From the NCBI GenBank assembly GCA_964353405.1, contig CAYGWJ010000446.1, positions 1 through 10,763 on the forward strand: DNA of 10,763 nucleotides. Direction: 5' to 3'. Each line of letters opens with the position of its first letter. Position 1 is the first letter of the stretch. The stretch is from JBGLNJ01 sp964353405 (lineage in GTDB: Bacteria > Chloroflexota > Anaerolineae > Fen-1058). Below, one piece after another: positions 1-5,143 of the stretch. Both the position numbers and the translations under genes were made by a program. The notes beneath the pieces were generated by a model. The model saw only the letters and a list, made by a program, of their open reading frames with translations. It did no database searches and was not told where the DNA came from.

Positions 1-306
1 AACGTGTACCGCGACCAGGGCCGGTTGGAAGAGGCCATCACGGAGTACCAGCGGGCGATTGAACTCGACCCGAAGGACGCCACTCCGCACAACGGGCTGG
101 GCAACGTGTACCGCGACCAGGGCCGGTTGGAAGAGGCCAGCACCGAGTACCAGCGGGCGATTGAGCTCGACCCGAAGTATGCTATGCCGCACAACAATCT
201 GGGCACCGTGTACCGCGCCCAGGGCCGGTTGGAAGAGGCTAGCACCGAGTACCAGCGGGCGATGGAGCTCGACCCGAAGGACGCCACGGCGCATTCGTCG
301 CTGGCG
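1..306 (+). repeat. Three tandem 102-bp TPR-coding repeats
   Basis: Units begin at 1, 103 and 205 and are nearly identical at nucleotide level, including synonymous positions (for example the stretch cagggccggttggaagagg recurs in each). This points to recent duplication or gene conversion rather than old divergence. The array probably continues upstream of the window. Confidence 0.9.
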
Positions 307-561
307 GCGTGTTACCGCAAGTTGGGCCGCGAGGCCGAATATACCGAGCAGGTTGGGATTGCGCGCGAGTTGATGGCAAAGGAAAGCGAATACAATCGCG
401 CCTGTCTGGAGGCGATTTGCGGAAATGTGGATGAGGCGCTGGCTCTGCTTGAGGTAGCGCTACAGAAACGGCAAGTGTCGCAAGTGACGGCGGCGCGTGA
501 TCCGGATTTTGAGAGTATTCGCGAGGATGTGAGGTTTAGGGCGCTGGTGGGGATGGGGTAG
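1..561 (+). CDS. TPR-repeat protein, 3' end only
   Basis: The reading frame is open from the first base and lacks a convincing start, so the N-terminus lies outside the window. Three consecutive 34-residue tetratricopeptide repeats are visible (residues 1-102), each with the pattern VYRxQGRLEEAxTEYQRAxELDPK. A more diverged C-terminal part follows (LAACYRKLGREAEY, then YNRACLEAICGNVDEALALL), ending with DPDFESIREDVRFRAL. That ending is typical of bacterial TPR proteins whose last repeats carry a 'DPDF-x-x-IR-x-D-x-RF' tail. TPRs form helical scaffolds for protein-protein contacts; the partner cannot be inferred. No catalytic domain is seen in the visible part, but one could lie upstream. The next gene starts 157 bp downstream on the same strand and looks functionally unrelated. 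Confidence 0.9.
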   Translation, partial: NVYRDQGRLEEAITEYQRAIELDPKDATPHNGLGNVYRDQGRLEEASTEYQRAIELDPKYAMPHNNLGTVYRAQGRLEEASTEYQRAMELDPKDATAHSSLAACYRKLGREAEYTEQVGIARELMAKESEYNRACLEAICGNVDEALALLEVALQKRQVSQVTAARDPDFESIREDVRFRALVGMG

Positions 562-717
562 GTGTGGCGTGGGGATCGTTGTCCACGAACCCGCAGAGCG
601 CGAAAATGCGCGGGCGGGCGGGAGCCAGTCCCGCGCCGCGCTGGGCCAGTCGCCCAACATCCCGGCGAGCGGCAGATCGTCTAGAAGGTGTAGAACAATG
701 GCCGAGAGAATCAACCT

Positions 718-1047
718 ATGACCGCGCAACTTGTCCAACCCGCCTGTCTGCCCGAAGCCGTCGAGCGCATCCGGCAGCAATTTGACCCGGTGCGCATCAT
801 CCTGTTCGGCTCGTGGGCGCGCGGCCAGGCTCGCCCCGATAGCGACCTTGACCTGCTGGTGGTTTTGCCGCATGTAGAAAACAAACGCCGCGCCGCCGTG
901 GAAATCTTGCGCGCCCTCAACGGCCTGCCGGTCAGCAAAGATATCGTCGTCACCACTCCCGAAGAAATCGCCGCGCGCGGGAACACCATCGGGCACGTGC
1001 TGCGTCCCGCCTTGCGCGAAGGCAAGGTGCTCTATGAACGTGCCTGA
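718..1047 (+). CDS. mntA: MntA-type minimal nucleotidyltransferase (antitoxin-like)
   Basis: This 109-aa protein carries the nucleotidyltransferase signature FGSWARGQARPDSDLDLLVV. It fits the GS-x10-DxD spacing of MntA antitoxins, where the two Asp residues bind metal. In characterised MntA/HepT pairs the nucleotidyltransferase AMPylates and neutralises a HEPN-domain RNase toxin encoded immediately downstream. The length (about 100-110 aa) is normal for the family. The ATG at 718 has a GAGAGA 8 nt upstream and overlaps the stop of a 7-codon minicistron (698-721, MAERINL), which may couple translation. The expected partner gene begins at 1034, overlapping this gene by 14 bp, but is broken, so this looks like an orphaned antitoxin. 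An alternative is a stand-alone nucleotidyltransferase of another substrate class. The family call is firm; the antitoxin role is inferred. Confidence 0.85.
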   Translation: MTAQLVQPACLPEAVERIRQQFDPVRIILFGSWARGQARPDSDLDLLVVLPHVENKRRAAVEILRALNGLPVSKDIVVTTPEEIAARGNTIGHVLRPALREGKVLYERA

Positions 1048-1132
1048 AGCCGTTCGCTGGCTGGCGTAGGCCCGCTCTGATAGGAGCACGCCAATCGGCC
1101 CACACCCGCCATCCAATTTACTGCCCAAATGA
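1034..1132 (+). pseudogene. Remnant of HEPN (HepT-like) toxin gene
   Basis: An ATG at 1034 overlaps the end of the nucleotidyltransferase gene, exactly where HEPN partners normally start. It reads MNVPEAVRWLA, then TAG (1067-1069), then in the same frame ARSDR...IGPHPPSNLL before TGA at 1130-1132. HEPN proteins of this class commonly begin with a pattern like 'WLxYAxSDLxxA ... LLExxCFHAQQAxEKALKA', so the TAG sits where an aromatic residue is usual. The SD and the following G-P-LL resemble the first helix and loop. Everything after that, including the RNase Rx4-6H motif, is missing. It is replaced by hairpin-rich non-coding DNA. The match is from memory of the family and is short, so confidence is moderate. 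Confidence 0.6.
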
Positions 1133-1163
1133 TTCAGGTATCATCTCAATAATTCGCGGGACT

Positions 1164-1227
1164 AGACTTCCGAAGTCTTGGCAAGACGTTGCGACAAGCG
1201 TAAATCCAGTCAAGACTTCGGAAGTCT
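1164..1227. repeat. 17-bp perfect inverted repeat, each arm self-palindromic
   Basis: AGACTTCCGAAGTCTTG (1164-1180) is the exact reverse complement of CAAGACTTCGGAAGTCT (1211-1227). Each arm is also a 7-bp palindrome around a single central base (AGACTTC-C-GAAGTCT), so the region can form either one long stem or two small ones. A further GTCTTG/CAAGAC stem follows the first arm (1175-1187). This looks like a dispersed intergenic repeat rather than an operator, because no gene starts close by. Confidence 0.8.
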
Positions 1228-1256
1228 CCCCTACTTTTTGAGCAGATACTGATTCA

Positions 1257-1365
1257 GGTGTGACCAAAATCAGTTGGTCGTCTGCGTAGGGGCAGGTCTT
1301 GTGCCTGCCCAGATGCGGGCAACCACGAGGGTTGCCCCTACGCCACAACCAGATTTGGTCGCACC
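1257..1365. mobile_element. MITE-like element with two internal hairpins
   Basis: The left arm (1257-1294) and right arm (1333-1365) are imperfect inverted repeats. GGTGTGACCAAA pairs with TTTGGTCGCACC, and GCGTAGGGGCA (from 1284) pairs exactly with TGCCCCTACGC (1333-1343). Between them lie two stem-loops: GGGCAGG...CCTGCCC and GGGCAACC...GGGTTGCCC. There is no ORF of its own. Compact nested stems with terminal inverted repeats are typical of non-autonomous MITE/REP-type elements that occur many times per genome. Copy number cannot be checked from one window. Confidence 0.6.
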
Positions 1366-1445
1366 CAAATGATTCGGTTGCAAGGCCGATAAACCAGATC
1401 GCGCTCATAATTACTCGCGCGCAAGAACCCTCTATTCACCCAAAC

Positions 1446-1471
1446 CCCAAGGGTCTCCCCAACCCTTTGGG
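1446..1471. repeat. Hairpin upstream of the VIT gene
   Basis: CCCAAGGGT (1446-1454) pairs with ACCCTTTGGG (1462-1471) with one bulged base across a short C-rich loop. No T-run follows, so an intrinsic terminator is unlikely. It resembles the dispersed hairpins in the same intergenic region. Confidence 0.5.
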
Positions 1472-1570
1472 ATTTCTGGAACGTTCTCACCATCCACAGC
1501 GTTAATTTGATGTAACACCATACAGCCTTGTCCGCTTGCGCGTGTTTCCTGGTCTACCGAGAGGTGAAGA

Positions 1571-2052
1571 ATGAAAGCTCGAATAACTGTCGCAATGCTG
1601 GTTGCCGTGCTGGCGTTATTTGTTTCGGCGCTGCCCGCCGCCGCCGACGGCATCATCATCCCTGATCCCATCTGCCCCCCGCAGCCTGCGCCGCAACCTG
1701 CGCCGCAGCCTTGCGTGGATTGCGTGCGCCCGCCCATTCCACCCTGCCCGCCTCCGCCGCCCATCGGCTCCACGCCGCTCACCGTCAAGTATCACAAGGT
1801 CACAGTGACGATTGAAGATCAAGTGGCGCGCACGCACGTGGACCAGGTTTTCGTCAACGAGTCGTCCTACGCGATGGAAGGCACGTACATCTTTCCGCTG
1901 CCGCTCGATGCGACGGTCAGCCAGTTTGCCATGTGGGCCGACGGGCAAAAGATGGAAGGCAGGGTGCTCGCCGCCGAAGGTGGGCTGGTTCACTATGTCT
2001 ACCCGCTCAACGCCGAAAGTTTTCGGCGCGCCCGCTCGACTCGGTGAGCGTG
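1571..2052 (+). pseudogene. Secreted VIT-domain protein, internally deleted and frameshifted
   Basis: The ATG at 1571 follows GAGGTG with 6 nt spacing after GAGG. Residues 1-25 form a signal peptide ending ALPAAA. Residues 31-66 are Pro/Cys-rich. From about residue 69 the sequence matches the first half of a VIT (vault/inter-alpha-trypsin) domain: VTIEDQVARTHVDQVFVNES, then GTYIFPLPLDATVSQFAMWADG and EGRVLAAE. In this family the next segment is normally 'EARRIYEEIVRRxxDPALLEYVG...', about 50 residues. Here it is absent and the frame jumps to GLVHYVYPLNAE, which belongs further on. At 2016-2018 one A seems lost: the read frame gives SFRRARSTR and stops at 2045-2047, while the frame starting at 2017 gives KFSARPLDSVSVD, the expected family continuation. 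That frame soon runs into the opposite-strand ligase gene. VIT proteins usually carry a VWA domain next; none is here. The A loss could be a sequencing error, but the missing block and lost C-terminus could not. Confidence 0.7.
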
Positions 2053-3737
2053 GACCCGCGCTCGGCCAGCCATTTGTCGCGGTTCGCGCGGCGCGCGATT
2101 TTTCCGCTGGAGGTTTTGATGAGCCACCGCGAGTCCACCAGGTGGACGTAGCTCGCGGTGACCATGCTCTGCCGGACGACCGTCTGACGAATCTGCGTGG
2201 CGATGTGCTTGCGGCGGGCGGCATCTTTTGTGTTCACTTCGGCCACGATGGCGACCAGTTCCGTGCCTTCATGCTCGTCCGGCACGCCAAAGGCGACGGC
2301 TCGCCCGGCGTGCACGCCCGGCACAGTGTTGACGATGGCTTCGATGTCCTGGGGATAAATATTCTTGCCCGCGTTGATGATGAGATCTTTTGATCGCCCG
2401 ACGATATAGACCTCGCCCCCGGCGACATAGCCCATGTCGCCGGTCAGATACCATCCGTCGAGGAAAGGCTGAAGGTCGGGACGCTTGTAATAGCCCGACA
2501 GCATGCAATCGCTCTGGATGGCCACCTGTCCGACGCGGCGTTCCGGCAAAATTTGACCCTCCTCACTCACCACGCGGACAGCCGTGCCTGTGATCGTCGG
2601 CCCGCACGAGACACGCGTCTGCGCGTTCGGGTCATCAGAGCGCACTGGTTTTGCGCACCGATTCTGTTCGAGTTCAATGCGATCAACGACATCGAGCTGC
2701 GCCGCATGGCCGGGCGGCGTCTGAGTCACGGCAAAAGTGTTTTCGGCCATTGCGTAACTGACGGTCAGCATGTCTGGCTTTACACCCTGTGGCGCGAACC
2801 GCTCCAGGAAAAGTTGATGACTGTCATGGTGCACCGGCTCGGAGCAATTGACAAACATCCGCATACTCGCCAGCGATAGACCTTGGGCGTCCCGCTGGCG
2901 GACGCGCCGCGCGCAGTGGTTATACGCAAAGTTCGGCAGCCAGCACAGCGTCCCCCCGTAATCGTGAATCGCGCGGAGCAACAGCGCCGGGTGCTGCACC
3001 CAATCGAATGGCGACATCAGGACGAGAGGCAAGCCCTGCACGAGCGGCATCAGGAACCCGGCGATGAGGCCCATATCATGATAGAGCGGCAGCCAACTCA
3101 CCAGCACGTCTAGCGCGCTCAACTGGATGGCGTCGCCATAGCTGGCGATTTGATTCAGCACAGCACGGTGCGAAAGCGCCACGCCCTTTTGTAAGCCCGT
3201 CGTACCGCTGGAATGTTGCAAGAAGGCAATTTCGTCCGGGTCGGGTGTGTGAGGCGCAAAGGTCTCCACGTCGGCGTCTGAGATCGAAGCGGACAACTGT
3301 GCTGAGCCGTATACCGGACATCCTACGTGTGCGCCGAGTTCGGGCGCAAAGGCGTCGGTGGTCAGGATGGCGCGCACGCCCGAAAGCTTGACCAGCTCGG
3401 CCATGCTCTGAGTGTAGATGCTGGCGTCCAGTTTTTCCGTGAGCGTGGGGAACATTGAAGGGACAGCGCCCGCCAGCAGCGCGCCCCAGAACGCATAGAT
3501 GCTTTCCAGGTCCTGTGTATGAGCGATCAATAACAAGTCGCGCGGGGCAATGCCCATCTTTTTCAATGCGGCCGCATAGGCTACTGTCGCCCGGCGGAAA
3601 TCACGCCGAGACACGACGACAGAAGGCCGGTCTGTCTCCAGGTAAATGATGGCATCCCGCTCGTCATGTTCTGCTTGGAGCGTGATGGCGTCCCGCAGCG
3701 TTCGGAAAGTGTGGCGTGTCGCCTGCGTCAACATCAT
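2007..3737 (-). CDS. AMP-forming acyl ligase (FAAL/acyl-ACP ligase type)
   Basis: This 576-aa member of the adenylate-forming (ANL) superfamily activates a carboxylate with ATP as acyl-AMP and should pass it to a phosphopantetheine thiol. Visible core motifs: P-loop FLQHSSGTTGLQKG (172-185), LPLYHDMGL (217-224), SYAMAENTFAVT (327-338), YLTGDMGYV (430-438), GRSKDLIINAGKNIYPQDIE (447-466) and the catalytic lysine in SSGKIARR (Lys546). The N-CSEPV segment (297-302) and overall look resemble fatty-acyl-AMP ligases rather than DltA, but the substrate is not proven. Its ATG overlaps the carrier-protein stop as ATGA (3734-3737), a sign of translational coupling. A second in-frame ATG follows at once. 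The last roughly 15 residues (GSTLTESSGRAENFRR) are antisense to the VIT-gene remnant, so the native C-terminus probably ended near WLAER and the present stop was acquired by rearrangement. Confidence 0.88.
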   Translation of the reverse strand: MMLTQATRHTFRTLRDAITLQAEHDERDAIIYLETDRPSVVVSRRDFRRATVAYAAALKKMGIAPRDLLLIAHTQDLESIYAFWGALLAGAVPSMFPTLTEKLDASIYTQSMAELVKLSGVRAILTTDAFAPELGAHVGCPVYGSAQLSASISDADVETFAPHTPDPDEIAFLQHSSGTTGLQKGVALSHRAVLNQIASYGDAIQLSALDVLVSWLPLYHDMGLIAGFLMPLVQGLPLVLMSPFDWVQHPALLLRAIHDYGGTLCWLPNFAYNHCARRVRQRDAQGLSLASMRMFVNCSEPVHHDSHQLFLERFAPQGVKPDMLTVSYAMAENTFAVTQTPPGHAAQLDVVDRIELEQNRCAKPVRSDDPNAQTRVSCGPTITGTAVRVVSEEGQILPERRVGQVAIQSDCMLSGYYKRPDLQPFLDGWYLTGDMGYVAGGEVYIVGRSKDLIINAGKNIYPQDIEAIVNTVPGVHAGRAVAFGVPDEHEGTELVAIVAEVNTKDAARRKHIATQIRQTVVRQSMVTASYVHLVDSRWLIKTSSGKIARRANRDKWLAERGSTLTESSGRAENFRR

Positions 3738-3991
3738 GGCGGTTGCAGACCCCGCATGACGCGCACCGCCATCTGGTCGAGCGTGTCCATCTTGGCGACG
3801 GTCAGATCGGAATCGGGGATGTACACGCCGAACTCGCTCTCGACGTACACGGCAAATTCCGCCAGCGCGAATGAATCCATCAGCCCGCCGGTGATGATGC
3901 CTTCCGTGTCGGTCAAGGGATAGTCCGCATCGTGGATGAGCTCGCGGGTGATGAACGCCCGCAGTTTTTCTCGAACGTCTTTTTCGTCCAC
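3734..3991 (-). CDS. Acyl carrier protein
   Basis: This 85-aa acidic helical protein carries the phosphopantetheine attachment site GGLMDSFALAEF, with Ser40 as the expected modified residue (DSF instead of the usual DSL). The C-terminal part FGVYIPDSDLTVAKMDTLDQMA is typical of carriers. A GTG start at 3991 is chosen: GGAG lies 6 nt upstream and it is 11 nt after the preceding stop. A longer frame from an ATG at 4042 would overlap the previous gene and add 17 residues unlike a carrier. It sits directly before the acyl ligase, so it should be that enzyme's acyl acceptor, as DltC is for DltA. It would present the acyl group to the cytoplasmic face of the MBOAT protein encoded two genes upstream. 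The Ser would need a phosphopantetheinyl transferase, which is not encoded here. Confidence 0.9.
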   Translation of the reverse strand: MDEKDVREKLRAFITRELIHDADYPLTDTEGIITGGLMDSFALAEFAVYVESEFGVYIPDSDLTVAKMDTLDQMAVRVMRGLQPP

Positions 3992-3997
3992 GTTGTT

Positions 3998-4001
3998 CTC
4001 C
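3998..4001 (-). promoter_or_regulatory. Shine-Dalgarno fixing the carrier-protein GTG start
   Basis: GGAG on the minus strand lies 6 nt before GTG at 3991-3989. It favours this start over the ATG at 4042, which lies inside the preceding coding sequence. Confidence 0.7.
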
Positions 4002-4002
4002 G

Positions 4003-5139
4003 TTAGGGGTGAGCCACCTTGGGCATAGCCGCCGTCACCCACTCGGCCAACTGCGCCGAACCTTTCGGCGTGAGATGTACGGGCGTGTTGGTGAACTCGT
4101 CGGGCGCAATGCTATCCCATAAGTCCAGATAGCGCCAGCCATGCGCCAGGGCCGTCGTCCCGAGCAAATCGCGATAAGCGTCATACGCCCAGCGCGGATA
4201 GAACGAGTTGTAGCGCAGTTGGCTGTTCGCGCCGTGACTGACGAACATCGGCTCGTTGACGATGAGCACCGGCGCCTTGCCGGCCAGCTTGACGCCGGCC
4301 GCCAGCACGTCCAAGGCCAGATTGTCTTGGGTCAGCGGCACGGGCTGTGCCAGGCTTTGCCATTTGATATCTTTATCGAAATCAGACTGGTTCCGAGGCA
4401 GCTCGGCGGGGCTGACCTGGTCAACACGAGTGGCTGCCCATGAAAAGCCGTAGAACTGTAACCGTGCCAGGTCTGCCAGCGCGCGCCGCTGACCGACGAG
4501 GGTGCGCCCGATGAAATCCGGCTCGACAAAGCGCGAGTCATGCGGATCAAGATTCAGTTGATAGGTCCGAATGAGGGCTCGAACGCGCGCCGGGTTGTTC
4601 TGAAGCAATGGATGCACGAGCTGCTTTTCGCGCGGGAACGATTCGAGCGTAACGGGCCAGACAATCAGGTCGGGTTGATGTGGCATGGCCTCGTTCAGCA
4701 GTACCAGATCCTTGGTCAGCGACATGATAGGGTAGCCGAGGTTGTAGGCCACGACGCGGCGGCCATCCATGGTGACGTGCTGGCCGGCGTTAATGCGCCC
4801 GGCCAGCGTGTCCTTGTTTTCCAGGAACCAGCCCCACGTGGCCGAGTCGCCCATCAAGATGACGCGGAATTCGTCGGCTGCTTTGGGCTGCGCGAGGGTG
4901 TGACTTGCCAGCATGGCCGGGATGTTATATAGACTCTGGTTGTAGGATTGCGCAGGCTGTTCGCCATACGGCAAACGCTCGCGGCCCGGCAACACGGTGT
5001 TGTAAAGCGAAACTGTGCCCCAAGCCTCGAGCGGCGTGAACGCGGCAAAAAGAAGGTTGCACAACACGAACAGCAGGGCTGCCTTGACGATGACGCGTAA
5101 AAGCAGGCCCCAGGTTGCACCGGGCGAGGAGGCCGTCAT
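4003..5139 (-). CDS. Membrane-anchored SGNH-hydrolase-like protein (DltD/AlgJ-like role)
   Basis: This 378-aa protein has an N-terminal membrane segment (about residues 11-34, LLLRVIVKAALLFVLCNLLF) that would place the rest outside the cytoplasm. Block I of the SGNH fold is VILMGDSATWGWF, with nucleophile candidate Ser99. Block II is VVAYNLGYPIMSL (130-141). The C-terminal block V is NTPVHLTPKGSAQLAE, with His355. A classical block III GxND is not seen; the matching strand reads DLIVWPVTLES. The acidic residue usually near the His is not clear (Asn351 or Asp347 are nearest). The long Ser-to-His distance resembles DltD and alginate O-acetylation proteins. ATG at 5139 is chosen because GGAGG lies 8 nt upstream; an ATG at 5160 lies inside the MBOAT gene. 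It lies 4 nt after the MBOAT stop, so they are likely co-translated. The expected role is final transfer of the acyl group onto an envelope polymer. This is inferred from context. Confidence 0.82.
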   Translation of the reverse strand: MTASSPGATWGLLLRVIVKAALLFVLCNLLFAAFTPLEAWGTVSLYNTVLPGRERLPYGEQPAQSYNQSLYNIPAMLASHTLAQPKAADEFRVILMGDSATWGWFLENKDTLAGRINAGQHVTMDGRRVVAYNLGYPIMSLTKDLVLLNEAMPHQPDLIVWPVTLESFPREKQLVHPLLQNNPARVRALIRTYQLNLDPHDSRFVEPDFIGRTLVGQRRALADLARLQFYGFSWAATRVDQVSPAELPRNQSDFDKDIKWQSLAQPVPLTQDNLALDVLAAGVKLAGKAPVLIVNEPMFVSHGANSQLRYNSFYPRWAYDAYRDLLGTTALAHGWRYLDLWDSIAPDEFTNTPVHLTPKGSAQLAEWVTAAMPKVAHP

Positions 5140-5143
5140 CGTG

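Larger units (their letters stand above)
1133..1570. other. Hairpin-rich non-coding region
   Basis: No credible gene is seen on either strand. The region holds an inverted repeat (1164-1227), a MITE-like element (1257-1365), a hairpin (1446-1471) and three copies of a short motif: TGATTCAGGT at 1130 and 1250, and TGATTCGGTT at 1370. Two of these are preceded by AAA (1127 and 1367), so related sequence borders the MITE-like block and the truncated HEPN frame. The last 100 bp lead into the VIT gene; GAGGTG at 1561-1566 is its ribosome-binding site. No clear sigma-70 promoter was recognised. Confidence 0.7.

Noticed and set aside
460..1128. 222-aa minus-strand frame opposite the TPR end and mntA
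   Set aside because: It lies antisense to two well-supported genes, shows no family motif and has His/Pro/Arg-rich shadow composition. The part over 562-717 (DDLPLAGMLGDW) looked briefly gene-like but matched nothing recognisable.
1130..1380. CRISPR array
   Set aside because: The repeats here are inverted and nested, with no regular repeat/spacer alternation and no cas genes.
1616..2224. 202-aa minus-strand frame across the VIT gene and ligase end
   Set aside because: It is a shadow frame, rich in Arg/Ser/Pro with no motifs. The genes on either side explain the open frame through their GC-rich codon use.
1812..2393. 193-aa plus-strand frame over the VIT/ligase junction
   Set aside because: It mixes an off-frame reading of VIT with antisense of the ligase. 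There is no ribosome site or family match.
2007..3737. Calling the ligase dltA
   Set aside because: The operon plan is Dlt-like, but the ligase motifs and length (576 aa) look more like fatty-acyl-AMP ligases. A D-alanine substrate cannot be supported.
3992..4042. 17-residue extension of the carrier protein to an ATG at 4042
   Set aside because: It would overlap the preceding gene and lacks a ribosome site, while GTG at 3991 has GGAG at good spacing.
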